Positions 42,837 through 51,386 of a stretch of 64,000 bases of DNA are shown piece by piece (the stretch's first letter is position 1; every line of letters begins with the position of its first letter). The notes beneath the pieces are model-generated. The model searched no databases and had not been told where the DNA came from. It worked only from the letters and a program-made list of their open reading frames with translations. A program made the position numbers and the translations under genes. The stretch is from DASSUW01 sp963806395 (GTDB lineage Bacteria > Actinomycetota > Thermoleophilia > Solirubrobacterales > Solirubrobacteraceae), in NCBI GenBank assembly GCA_963806395.1, contig CAWDYI010000019.1:686741-750740 (forward strand). Direction: 5' to 3'.

Positions 42837-44231
42837 ATGTCGCTCCTCCTCCCCTCCTCCGCGCCCACGATCCACCGCTTCGCCGGCACGCTGATCGGCC
42901 CGGAAGACGACGGCTACGACACCGCGCGCCGCGTCCACAACGGCATGATCGACCGCCGGCCGGCGCTGATCGCGCGCTGCGAGTCCGTCGCCGACGTCGC
43001 GGCAGCGCTCAGGTACGCGCAGGCGGAGGAGCTGGAGATCGCCGTCAGCGCCGGCAAGCATGCGGCACCCGGATTCGCCACGACGGACGGCGGGCTGATG
43101 ATCGACCTCGGGCCGATGAAGGCGATCCACGTCGACCCGGTTCGGCAGATCGCGTGGGTGCAGCCGGGCGTGCTGTGGGGCGAGCTCGACGCCGCGACGC
43201 AGGAGCACGGCCTCGCCGTCACCGGCGGCCGCGTCTCCTCGACCGGCGTCGCCGGCTTCACGCTCGGCTCGGGCAGCGGCTGGCTGGAGCGCAAGATGGG
43301 CCTGGCGGCCGACAACCTGCGCGCCGCGCGCGTGCTCACCGCCGACGGCTACGTGGTCACCGCGTCGGCGGACGAGAACCCCGATCTCTTCTGGGCGCTG
43401 CGAGGAGGCGGCGGCAACTTCGGCATCGTCGTCGAGTTCGAGTTCGCCCTGCGCGCGGTCGGCCCGATGATCCTCGGCGGGATGCTGCTGTGGCCGCGCG
43501 AGCGGGCCCGCGACGTGGCGGTCGCCTACCGCGAACTGATGGCCGAGGCGCCCGACGCGCTGGGCGGCGGTCTCGTCCTGATGAGTGCGCCGCCGCTCCC
43601 GGTCGTCCCGGCCGAGCTCCACGGTCGCCCGGCGGTCGGCGTGCTCGTCGCGTACTACGGCGAGCCCGAGCGCGGCGCCGAGCACATCGCATCGCTGCGC
43701 GCGCTGGCCCCGGCCGTCGACCTGGTGCAGCCGATGCCCTACTGCGCGCTGCAGACGATGCTCGATCCGCCGGCCGAGGCGGGCGACGCGCGCGGCTACT
43801 ACCGGTTCAGCTTCATCGACGAGCTGACCGACGCGGCCGTCGACACGATCGTGGCCGGCGCCGAGGTCGCGCCGTCACCGATGTCGGTGATCCTCCTGCA
43901 GCCGATGGGCGGCGCGTTCGGCCGCGTCGGCGAGATGGACACCGCGCTCGGCCACCGCAGTGCGGACTGGGGCATCCAGGTGCTCGCGGTCTGGCTCGAG
44001 CCCGAGCGCGACACGAGCAACCGATCGTGGGTCCGCGCGATGACCGACGCGCTCGCCCCTTGGGCACGACCCGCGGGGTTCCCGAACTTCATCGCCGAGG
44101 CCGGAGACGCGGAGGCCGTCCGCCGCGCCTACGGCGCCGAGCGCTACGCGCGACTGGTGGCGGCCAAGGACCGCTGGGACCCGCGCAACGTGTTCCGCAT
44201 CAACCACAACATCCAGCCGACCGGACGCTAG
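42837..44231 (+). CDS. FAD-linked oxidoreductase of the berberine-bridge/PCMH family
   Basis: 464 aa. FAD-binding PCMH domain: ARCESVADVAAALRYAQ, SAGKHAAPGFATTDGGLMID with a His in the position used for covalent flavin attachment, and TGGRVSSTGVAGFTLGSGSG. The Cys needed for a second covalent bond is absent. The C-terminal BBE motif RWDPRNVFRINHNI is complete. The family oxidises alcohols, sugars or alkaloid-like substrates with oxygen as acceptor. An ATG 36 bases upstream (42801) is an alternative start. No signal peptide. The stop overlaps the convergent HD-GYP gene in CTAG. Confidence 0.92.
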   Translation: MSLLLPSSAPTIHRFAGTLIGPEDDGYDTARRVHNGMIDRRPALIARCESVADVAAALRYAQAEELEIAVSAGKHAAPGFATTDGGLMIDLGPMKAIHVDPVRQIAWVQPGVLWGELDAATQEHGLAVTGGRVSSTGVAGFTLGSGSGWLERKMGLAADNLRAARVLTADGYVVTASADENPDLFWALRGGGGNFGIVVEFEFALRAVGPMILGGMLLWPRERARDVAVAYRELMAEAPDALGGGLVLMSAPPLPVVPAELHGRPAVGVLVAYYGEPERGAEHIASLRALAPAVDLVQPMPYCALQTMLDPPAEAGDARGYYRFSFIDELTDAAVDTIVAGAEVAPSPMSVILLQPMGGAFGRVGEMDTALGHRSADWGIQVLAVWLEPERDTSNRSWVRAMTDALAPWARPAGFPNFIAEAGDAEAVRRAYGAERYARLVAAKDRWDPRNVFRINHNIQPTGR

Positions 44232-45751
44232 GCCGACGGCGGGCCGAGCACGAGCGGCTGGTCGAGCACGCCGCGCATGCGGCGCTGCACCTGGAGCTCG
44301 GTCTCGAGGTCGGCCATGCGGCCGGCGTCGTCGATCACGGCGCCCCGCAGCACCTGCGTGACGAACAGCCACACGAGCCTGCCGTCGAGCTGGCTGCCGG
44401 CGACCTGGCGCAGCTCGGCCTCGGCCGCGGCGGCGGACATCGGGACCTTGTAGGAGTCGGGTGCCGTCAGGACGTCGTAGACCTCGGCGATCGAGAGGAT
44501 CCGCGCGATGATCGGGATGTCCTCGCCCGCAAGGCCGTCGGGATAGCCGTGACCGTCGATCCGCTCGTGGTGGGCGAGGACGGAGTGCGCCACCTCGCCC
44601 AGCCCTTCGACGCGCAGGAGCAGCCGGGCGCCGTCGGCCGGGTGGCGCTCGACGAGCCGGCGCTCGGCGGCGTGCAGCTCGCTGCGGCCGAGCAGGATGT
44701 GGTCGGGCAGCGCCTCCTTGCCGATGTCGTGCAACAGGCCGGCGGTGTGCGCGACGGCCTGCCCGTGCTCGCCGAGGCCGGCGGCACGGGCGAGCTGGCG
44801 CGAGTAGTGGGCGACGGCCGCCGCATGGCGTGCTGCGCTCGGATCGCGCAGGGCGAGCGTCTCGAGCAGGAGGCCGACCATCCCCTCGTGGCGCACGTCG
44901 AGCTGGTCTTTTCGGCGTACCACCTCCTCGCCGTGCTCATGCCCCTGGAGCAGCGAACGGAGCAGCAGCTGGCACACCGCCAGCGCGAGCGCGAACAGGC
45001 CGATCACGCCGGCGCCGTAGAGCTCGAAGCCGTAGACCGCCATCGCGGTCAGCGACGCGGTCGCCAGCTCCCACGGGAGCACGGGCATGAACACGGTGCG
45101 GAACATGTCCGGCAGCGAGCCGCCGCGCAGGTACACCGTGTTTCCGGCGATCATCGCGAAGTTGAGCACGTTGGCGAACACGAACACCACGAACACCGCG
45201 ATCGCCACTCCGCCTTCGTCGGCCATCCCGAGGTCGGCGAGCCACTGGAGGATCAGCGCGCCGCAGAGCGGGAAGAAGGCGTACGTGGCGAGGTTGTTGA
45301 GCAGGTAGAGCCCACGCGTGCGCCCGCGGATCGCATCGACCGACGCGCTTGCGATTCCCATCGCGACCGCCGGCGCCGGACCGAGCAGCGCCATCGCCAG
45401 CACGAGGCCCAGGAACGAGCCGGAGATGCGGAATCGCTTGGCGTGCAGCGTGAGGAAGTCGCTGCCGACGACGAGCACCGCGATCAGGCCGACGAGGTCG
45501 AAGGGCTCCCACTGCTCCTTCGTCGAGAGCAGCACTCCTGCAACGATCGACCCACCGAGAATGAGTGATTCGGCGACGATGAGCGTCCGCTCCCGGTGTG
45601 CCCTCAGGACCGGGGTGAAAAGCGGCGGCGAGGGAGGCTCGGGCTCAGCCGGAGGCGTCTCCTCGCGGTCGCCGGCGCTGGACACCCTCATCAGCGCAAG
45701 CGACCAGACGACGATGACGACCCACAGGGCCACGGCCAGCCAGACGATCAC
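44228..45751 (-). CDS. Membrane-sensor HD-GYP domain protein (putative c-di-GMP phosphodiesterase)
   Basis: 507 aa from a GTG. The first TM precedes a short Glu/Pro-rich loop (EETPPAEPEPPSPP), then about seven TM segments (residues 55-265) and a coiled linker. The HD-GYP domain follows: HDIGKEALPDHILLGRSELH, VERHPADGARLL, and the signature HHERIDGHGYPDGLAGEDI. All metal-binding His/Asp residues and GYP are intact. Predicted to hydrolyse cyclic di-GMP. Its membrane half shares a repeated pattern with the GGDEF protein at 32008-33726, suggesting both sense the same type of signal. Confidence 0.92.
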   Translation of the reverse strand: MIVWLAVALWVVIVVWSLALMRVSSAGDREETPPAEPEPPSPPLFTPVLRAHRERTLIVAESLILGGSIVAGVLLSTKEQWEPFDLVGLIAVLVVGSDFLTLHAKRFRISGSFLGLVLAMALLGPAPAVAMGIASASVDAIRGRTRGLYLLNNLATYAFFPLCGALILQWLADLGMADEGGVAIAVFVVFVFANVLNFAMIAGNTVYLRGGSLPDMFRTVFMPVLPWELATASLTAMAVYGFELYGAGVIGLFALALAVCQLLLRSLLQGHEHGEEVVRRKDQLDVRHEGMVGLLLETLALRDPSAARHAAAVAHYSRQLARAAGLGEHGQAVAHTAGLLHDIGKEALPDHILLGRSELHAAERRLVERHPADGARLLLRVEGLGEVAHSVLAHHERIDGHGYPDGLAGEDIPIIARILSIAEVYDVLTAPDSYKVPMSAAAAEAELRQVAGSQLDGRLVWLFVTQVLRGAVIDDAGRMADLETELQVQRRMRGVLDQPLVLGPPSA

Positions 45752-46151
45752 GTGCCCAAGGTAAGCCCTCCGAACATCAACAGCAACCAGTCAGCCGGAT
45801 AGGAAGAAACTGCTTGGGGTCGCGACCCGATCAAACTAGTGTTCGCGCCGCCGTTCAAGTGGGAGATGATCGGCGGGCAGGGATGACCGCGCGCCGTGCC
45901 GCGCCGCTATGGGTCGTAGACGAAGTTTGGCTGGAACCCCACGCTCGTGAAAGGGGGAATCATGGGTTGGAAGAACTAAGTAGCTGCATGTGAGCGTCGC
46001 AAAGGGGAGCGGCGCACCTTGTAGGACGGACGTTACGGGCAGGGACCCGGCGTGCGGAATTGGCGCTGGCTCGGCGCCGTCGGATGGGCTGCCGAGCCTC
46101 AAGCGCCGCATTCGGTGACGACTCGACCCCAGTCGCTACCGTAGGCAGGTC
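45752..46151. other. 400-bp non-coding spacer with palindrome and 5-codon ORF
   Basis: This divergent spacer between the HD-GYP gene and the J-domain gene has lower coding character than anything else in the window. It holds a perfect 12-bp palindrome GGGTCGCGACCC (45817-45828). A strong Shine-Dalgarno (AAAGGGGGAATC) precedes ATG GGT TGG AAG AAC TAA at 45962-45979, a five-codon frame MGWKN. Segments AACCC (before) and GGGTT (overlapping the mini-ORF) can pair and bury the ribosome site. It may be a structured leader or a small RNA; I could not match it to a known riboswitch, SRP, 6S or tmRNA. Confidence 0.5.
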
Positions 46152-47399
46152 GTGTCACAGATGCTGGACATAGAGCAGGCCATCCTGCTGCTGGAGATCG
46201 AGCCGCCTTTCGGCAAGCGTGACATCCAGCTTGCACGGCGCCGGCTCGCGAAGGTCTGGCACCCCGACATCGCGCCGCCCGGTCGTCAGCTCGAGCACGA
46301 GCGGCACCTCAAGGCCATCAACGAAGCTGCCGACCAGCTCGAGCAGCTCGCCGAGGAGTCGCGCGGGGGCAAGGTCTCCCGCAACGCGGTCAAGGTCGGT
46401 GCGGCGGCGGCGCGCAAGCGGCGCGCCGAGGAAGGCGAGCGCGCGTACGCGGAGGAGCAGCGCCAGCGCGCGCAGAACGCGGACCAGGCCAAGTACGACC
46501 CGTTCGGCTCGCGCGTGCCCGACCACTCGGTCGTGCACCGCTACGCCCGCTGCCTGTCGTACCCCGAGTGGGGGGTCGGCACCGTCAACGGCATCTACTT
46601 CACCGGCGGCGGCGACGACATCCAGCAGTGGGCGCGCGTGAGCTTCCACCTCGGCGTGCGCACCGTCCCGGCAGGTTCGTTGCAGTTCGTGGACTTCTCC
46701 AAGCCCGACCCCGGCGCCGAGCGCGTCGAGCGCTTCATGACGGCCGCCAAGCACGCGCTTGCGGAGGGCGACTTCAAGCTCGCCGCCCGCCGGCTCGTCT
46801 ATGCGCGCGACGCCGACCCGCGCAACACCGCGGTGCTGCGGCTGATGACGCTCGCCTTCTGGCAGGCCGGCAACTACCCGGCGGCGGCCCGCGCGGTGCG
46901 CGACTGGGCGCGCGAGGAGAGCGACCGGCCGGCGCCGTTCCGCTACGCGGCGCGGATCTACGAGGACATGGGCTCGCTGTCGCAGGCGGTGGACGCCGCC
47001 GAGAAGGAGGTCGCCCGCGGCCCGGGCGACGCCTCCGCCTGGGAGCGCCTGGGCCGCCTGCGGATGCGCTCGTTCGATCGCGAGGGCGCCCGCGCGGCGC
47101 TCGAGCGTGCGCGCGAGCTCGGCCCGAGCGAGCAGGGCCTGCTCGACCTCGCGCTGGTCGCGCACCTGATGGGCGATCTCGGCGCCGAGATCACCGCGTG
47201 CGAGCAGGCGACGGTGCTGGCGCCCGAGTCGCCCGAGGCGTGGGCGCGCTACGCGCACGCGCTCGCCCGCACCGATCGCGTGTCCGACTGCCTCGCCGCG
47301 TGCGACCGCGCACTCGAGCTGGGGAGCGACCCGGAGGTCCGCGACCTGCGCGACCAGGTGCTCGCCACAGCCCCGCGCGAGCTCACGACCGCTGCCTGA
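46152..47399 (+). CDS. J-domain (DnaJ-like) protein with TPR repeats
   Basis: 415 aa from a GTG. Residues 5-70 are a J domain with the HPD tripeptide in AKVWHPDIAPPGRQLEH. A charged helical linker (KRRAEEGERAYAEEQRQRAQ) is followed by a small beta domain (WGVGTVNGIYFTGGGDDIQQ) and, from about 200, five or six TPR-like helix pairs (LRLMTLAFWQAGNYPAAARA, AWARYAHALARTDRVSDCLA). J domains recruit Hsp70; TPRs bind client or partner proteins. No DnaK gene is nearby. It begins a run of three same-strand genes separated by 30 and 3 bp. Confidence 0.85.
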   Translation: MSQMLDIEQAILLLEIEPPFGKRDIQLARRRLAKVWHPDIAPPGRQLEHERHLKAINEAADQLEQLAEESRGGKVSRNAVKVGAAAARKRRAEEGERAYAEEQRQRAQNADQAKYDPFGSRVPDHSVVHRYARCLSYPEWGVGTVNGIYFTGGGDDIQQWARVSFHLGVRTVPAGSLQFVDFSKPDPGAERVERFMTAAKHALAEGDFKLAARRLVYARDADPRNTAVLRLMTLAFWQAGNYPAAARAVRDWAREESDRPAPFRYAARIYEDMGSLSQAVDAAEKEVARGPGDASAWERLGRLRMRSFDREGARAALERARELGPSEQGLLDLALVAHLMGDLGAEITACEQATVLAPESPEAWARYAHALARTDRVSDCLAACDRALELGSDPEVRDLRDQVLATAPRELTTAA

Positions 47400-47429
47400 G
47401 CGCCGGCGGCACCGCCGCCGACGCTACCT

Positions 47430-49142
47430 TTGCCTGAGCCCGTGAAGCTCGGACAGATCGCCATCCTCGCCCTCGCCGTGCTCGCCGTCGGGGCCATCGC
47501 CCTTGCCGGCCGCGGCGGCGGAGGCGACGACGACGCGTCAGCGACCCCTGCGCCCGCCGCCGTCGAGAAGGCACCGGCCGGTGCGGTCGAGGTCCACTTC
47601 GCCTACTCGCCGGAGAAGGAGCCGCTGCTGAAGGCCCAGATCGCGGCGTTCAACCGGTCCGGTGCGGAGGTCGGCGGCAAGCCGGTGTTCGTGCGCGCGG
47701 AGATCGTCAGCTCCGGCGACGCCGAGGCGAGGATCGCCGAGGGGACCTTCAAGCCGGTCGCCTGGTCGCCCGCGTCGAGCCTGTGGGGCCGGCTGCTGAA
47801 CTTCGAGGCCGATCGCGCGCTGGCGCCCGACGAGAACCCGTCGATCGCCCGCACGCCGCTGGTGATCGCCATGTGGGAGCCGATGACCGAGGCGCTCGGC
47901 TACCCGCGCAAGAAGCTCGGGTTCGACGACATCCTGCGCCTCGCGCAGTCCGACGAGGGCTGGGCCGCGTACGGCCGGCCGGAGTTCGGGCAGTTCAAGC
48001 TCGTGCACACGAACCCGGACTTCTCCACCAGCGGCCTGTCCGCGGTCGTCGCCGAGTACTACGCGGCGACGGGCAAGAAGGAAGGGCTGCGGCCGGAGGA
48101 CATCACGGGCAAGGCGCGCCGGACGGTGCGGAGCGTCGAGCGCTCGATCGTCCACTACGGCGACAACACGCTGTTCATCGCCGACCAGATGCGCGCGAAG
48201 GGCCCCGGCTACGCGTCCGCGGTCGCGATGGAAGAGGTCACGCTGCTGCAGTTCAACCAGGACCGCGGCAGCCAGCCGAAGCTGATCGCGATCTATCCCG
48301 AAGAGGGCACCTTCTACTCCGACAACCCGTTCATCGTGCTCGACGCCGACTGGGTCACCGCGGAGCAGAAGGAGGGTGCCGAGGCGTTCCAGCGCTTCCT
48401 CGCCGAGGAGATCACGGCGGAGGTCGCCGCTCGCGCCGGCTTCCGCCCGGCCGACCTCGACGCCGAGCCGGTGGCGCCGATCAGCGCCGAGAACGGCGTC
48501 GACCCGGCGCAGCCCGAGCGCGTGCTCGGCCTGCCGGAGCCGCGTGTGCTCGCGCAGCTCAAGGACGCGTGGCGCGAGGACCGCAAGCCTGCGAACGTGC
48601 TGCTCGTGCTCGACACCTCGGGATCGATGGGCGACGAGAACCGGCTCGAGAACGCCAAGGACGGGTTGCTCACGTTCCTCGCCGAGACGGCGCCGCAGGA
48701 CCGTGTCGGGCTGACGATCTTCTCCGACCAGATCCAGCCGCTGATCCCGGTCGGCCCGTTCCAGCAGAACCGCGCGAGGCTCGAGCAGACGATCGGGCGC
48801 CTGATCCCCGAGGGCGGCACCGCGATCTACGACGCCACGTCGGCCGGCTTCGAGGCCGTGCGCGACCTTGCGGGCGACGACAGGGACCGCATCAACGCCG
48901 TCGTCGTGCTCACCGACGGGGAGGACACCGACTCGTCCAAGTCGGTCGAGGACCTGATCGCGGACCTCGACCAGGGCGACAGCGAGAACCGCGTCCGCGT
49001 GTTCACGATCGCCTACAGCGCCGGCGCGGCCGGCGCCGCCGAGTCACTCGAGAAGATCGCCGCCGCCTCCGGCGGCAACTCCTACACGGGCAACACGAAG
49101 GACATCAGGTCGGTCTATCGCTCGATCAGCTCCTTCTTCTGA
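47430..49142 (+). CDS. Solute-binding-protein-like domain fused to a VWA domain
   Basis: 570 aa. An N-terminal hydrophobic segment (GQIAILALAVLAVGAIALAG) exports or anchors it. Residues about 50-340 look like an extracellular solute-binding protein of the family 1/11 type (VHFAYSPEKEPLLKAQIAAF, IAMWEPMTEALGYPRKKLGF, FYSDNPFIVLDADW). A VWA domain from about 385 has a complete MIDAS (LVLDTSGSMGDENR, GGTAIYDAT, VVVLTDGEDTDSS). The fusion suggests a metal-dependent adhesion or assembly factor that also binds a small ligand. The start is TTG 47430 or GTG 47442; neither has a clear ribosome site. Confidence 0.88.
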   Translation: MPEPVKLGQIAILALAVLAVGAIALAGRGGGGDDDASATPAPAAVEKAPAGAVEVHFAYSPEKEPLLKAQIAAFNRSGAEVGGKPVFVRAEIVSSGDAEARIAEGTFKPVAWSPASSLWGRLLNFEADRALAPDENPSIARTPLVIAMWEPMTEALGYPRKKLGFDDILRLAQSDEGWAAYGRPEFGQFKLVHTNPDFSTSGLSAVVAEYYAATGKKEGLRPEDITGKARRTVRSVERSIVHYGDNTLFIADQMRAKGPGYASAVAMEEVTLLQFNQDRGSQPKLIAIYPEEGTFYSDNPFIVLDADWVTAEQKEGAEAFQRFLAEEITAEVAARAGFRPADLDAEPVAPISAENGVDPAQPERVLGLPEPRVLAQLKDAWREDRKPANVLLVLDTSGSMGDENRLENAKDGLLTFLAETAPQDRVGLTIFSDQIQPLIPVGPFQQNRARLEQTIGRLIPEGGTAIYDATSAGFEAVRDLAGDDRDRINAVVVLTDGEDTDSSKSVEDLIADLDQGDSENRVRVFTIAYSAGAAGAAESLEKIAAASGGNSYTGNTKDIRSVYRSISSFF

Positions 49143-49145
49143 GCG

Positions 49146-49934
49146 ATGCCGGGCGAGCTCGAGCCCTACGACCGTGGCGACTTCCGCAACGCCCTGATCG
49201 CCAACGCGGCGGCGAAGCCGTTCAACGTCGCGATGCTGGTGGCGACGACGGGCGCCGGCGTCGTGGTCGGCGGCTCTCTGACGATCGTGCTGATCGTGGC
49301 GCTGATCGTGTACCTCGCGGCCTGCACGCGGACGTTCTTCGACGGTGACGAGGCGGACCGGGTGCTGGCGCGCGAGCGGGCGGAGCGACGCAAGCGCATC
49401 GCCGGCCCGCGGAAGCGACTCGACATGGATCTGCTCGCGCCCCCGATCCGCCTGCACGTGTTCGAGGCACGCGGGCGCGAGCGGCGCATCCGCGACGCGA
49501 TCGAGCGCGCCGACCTGCCCTACTCCGAGGTGTCCGACGAGGTCGACGGCTTCGTCCGCGTGATGGAGCACACGGCCGGCCGCGCCCAGCTCCTGTACGA
49601 CGCGCTCGCCGACGCGCCGCCCGCGCAGGTCGAGGCCCGGCTCGCCGAGGTGCGCAGCCGGCCCGGCGGTGGAGCGCCGCAGCTGATCGAGGCGCTCGAG
49701 CACCAGCTCGCGGTGCAGCGCCGGATGGAGGTGCAGCTCCAGCGCTTCTACGACGAGATGGAGCGGATCGTCGTCGAGCTCGACACCGTCCGCGGCAACC
49801 TCGTCTCCGTCTCCGCCTCCACCGACGCCGCGGCCCAGCAGGAGCTCGCCTCCGAGGTGCGCTCGCTGCGGGAGCGGATGGGCGCCGTCGCCGAGGGGAT
49901 CGGCGAGGCCTACGAGGAGCCCGCGACGCCCTAG
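49146..49934 (+). CDS. Membrane protein with cytoplasmic coiled coil, partner of the VWA protein
   Basis: 262 aa. Two close hydrophobic segments lie at residues 25-62 (VAMLVATTGAGVVVGGSLTI, then VLIVALIVYLAACT), followed by a basic region and about 170 residues of helices (PQLIEALEHQLAVQRRMEVQ, LRERMGAVAEGIGEAYEE). It starts 3 bp after the VWA gene stop, so the two are coupled. No enzyme motif. Probably a membrane scaffold for the J-domain/VWA system; function unknown. Confidence 0.78.
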   Translation: MPGELEPYDRGDFRNALIANAAAKPFNVAMLVATTGAGVVVGGSLTIVLIVALIVYLAACTRTFFDGDEADRVLARERAERRKRIAGPRKRLDMDLLAPPIRLHVFEARGRERRIRDAIERADLPYSEVSDEVDGFVRVMEHTAGRAQLLYDALADAPPAQVEARLAEVRSRPGGGAPQLIEALEHQLAVQRRMEVQLQRFYDEMERIVVELDTVRGNLVSVSASTDAAAQQELASEVRSLRERMGAVAEGIGEAYEEPATP

Positions 49935-50723
49935 CTAGACGGTCTGCTCCTCCAGGCCGCTGACGCGCTTGACCTTCCCGACGGCGGTCCGCTTGCTCTC
50001 GCGGACCTCCAGCCGGCGGGACAGGCGCGAGAGCGCGAGGTTGACGATCACGAACAGCAGGCCGACGAACAGGAACACCTGGAGCACCGGCGCCTGCACG
50101 CCGCCGAAGAAGTTGGCGCCCGTGACGATGCGCCCGTGGCGCATGACCTCCTGGATCGCGACGATGCTGACCAACGTGGTGTCCTTGTTCAGCGTGATCA
50201 GCTGGGACACCGTGGCCGGCACCATCCGGCGCAAGCCCTGTGGCAGCACGACCAGGCGCATCGACTGGCGGTAGCTCATCCCCAGTGCGCGCGCGGCCTC
50301 GTTCTGCCCGCGGTCGAGCGACTGGATGCCGGCGCGCATGATCTCCGCCAGCACGGCCGAGTTGTAGAGCACGAGGCCGAGGATCGCCGCCAGCACGCGG
50401 CCGGACTGGAGGCCCTCGGGGAACCACGACGGGATCGCGTCCTCGTAGGCGTTGCGCCACGAGCTCGGCACCGACAGTGCGAGGTACAGGATGATGAAGA
50501 TCAGCGGCAGGTTGCGCCACACGTCGACCCAGGTGCCGGCGACGACTCGGAGCGGCGCCCACCGGGCCAGACGGGCGAGCGCGAGCGCGAGCCCGACGAT
50601 CAGCGACAGCACCATCGCGATCACCGCGATCTCGAGGTTGACCAGGAAGCCCTCGAGGATGAAGCGGGCGTTGTTGCCGGTGACCAGCCACTCCCAGTTG
50701 TCGGGGTCGAAGACGTAGTTCAT
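49935..50723 (-). CDS. gluD: Polar amino-acid ABC transporter permease (GluD-like)
   Basis: 262 aa with five or six TM segments and the HisM/GlnP permease signature AEIMRAGIQSLDRGQNEAAR then ALGMSYRQSM (EAA loop contacting the ATPase). The N-terminal FILEGFLVNLEIAVIAMVLS is typical. The C-terminal cytoplasmic tail is basic (LEVRESKRTAVGKVKRV). Its ATG overlaps the upstream permease stop as ATGA. Fourth gene of a gluABCD-ordered operon; glutamate or a similar acidic/polar amino acid is the expected substrate by family. Confidence 0.93.
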   Translation of the reverse strand: MNYVFDPDNWEWLVTGNNARFILEGFLVNLEIAVIAMVLSLIVGLALALARLARWAPLRVVAGTWVDVWRNLPLIFIILYLALSVPSSWRNAYEDAIPSWFPEGLQSGRVLAAILGLVLYNSAVLAEIMRAGIQSLDRGQNEAARALGMSYRQSMRLVVLPQGLRRMVPATVSQLITLNKDTTLVSIVAIQEVMRHGRIVTGANFFGGVQAPVLQVFLFVGLLFVIVNLALSRLSRRLEVRESKRTAVGKVKRVSGLEEQTV

Positions 50724-51382
50724 CGGTGGATCGCGTAGCGCTTCTCGAGGGAGCGGATCGCGAACGTGGCGCTCACCGTCAGCAGCAGGTAGCCGGCCGC
50801 CGCCCAGAAGAACGTCTCGTCGGTCTGGAACGCGCGCGACTGCACGACGCGCGCCGTCTTGAGCAGGTCCGGCAGCGCGAGCAGCGAGACGCCGATGATC
50901 GCGCTGTTCTTGATCATCGCGATGATCAGCGAGCCGAGCGGCGAGATCACCGTGCGGAACGCCTGCGGGAACACCACCCGGCGCATCGCCTGGGCGTACG
51001 TGTAGCCGAGTGACAGCGCCGCCTCGATCTGGCCCTTGCTGACCGAGAACACGCCCGAGCGCAGCACCTCCGCCACGTACGCGGCCGTGTAGAGGCCGAG
51101 GCTGGCGATGCCGGCGGTCCACGGGCCGATGTCCACGCCCGCGCGGCGCAGGCCCGCGAACGAGATGAACAGCAGCACCAGCAGCGGCACGTTGCGGAAC
51201 GTCTCGACGTACACGCCGCCGAGTCGCTGGAGCCACTTGTTGGGCGCGATCCGCAGGGCGGCCACCAGCGTCCCCACGACCATGGCGATCGCGAACGCGA
51301 ACACCACGAGGCGGACTGTCACCCAGAACCCGGCGAGGAACTCGTCGAAGTTGTCGGTGAGGACGCTGATGAGGTCGCCCAT
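50720..51382 (-). CDS. gluC: Polar amino-acid ABC transporter permease (GluC-like)
   Basis: 220 aa with five TM segments and the EAA loop VLRSGVFSVSKGQIEAALSL followed by GYTYAQAM. N-terminal FLAGFWVTVRLVVFAFAIAM and the central VYVETFRNVPLLVLLFISF are characteristic of this permease family. It pairs with the adjacent GluD-like permease to form the heterodimeric membrane channel. Only 4 bp separate it from the binding-protein gene upstream. Confidence 0.94.
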   Translation of the reverse strand: MGDLISVLTDNFDEFLAGFWVTVRLVVFAFAIAMVVGTLVAALRIAPNKWLQRLGGVYVETFRNVPLLVLLFISFAGLRRAGVDIGPWTAGIASLGLYTAAYVAEVLRSGVFSVSKGQIEAALSLGYTYAQAMRRVVFPQAFRTVISPLGSLIIAMIKNSAIIGVSLLALPDLLKTARVVQSRAFQTDETFFWAAAGYLLLTVSATFAIRSLEKRYAIHR

Positions 51383-51386
51383 GCGG

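Noticed and set aside
45900..46100. Candidate cyclic di-nucleotide riboswitch or SRP/6S RNA in the 400-bp spacer
   Set aside because: The conserved cores of the c-di-GMP-I, ydaO, SRP and 6S RNAs that I know are not present; only generic pairing could be shown.
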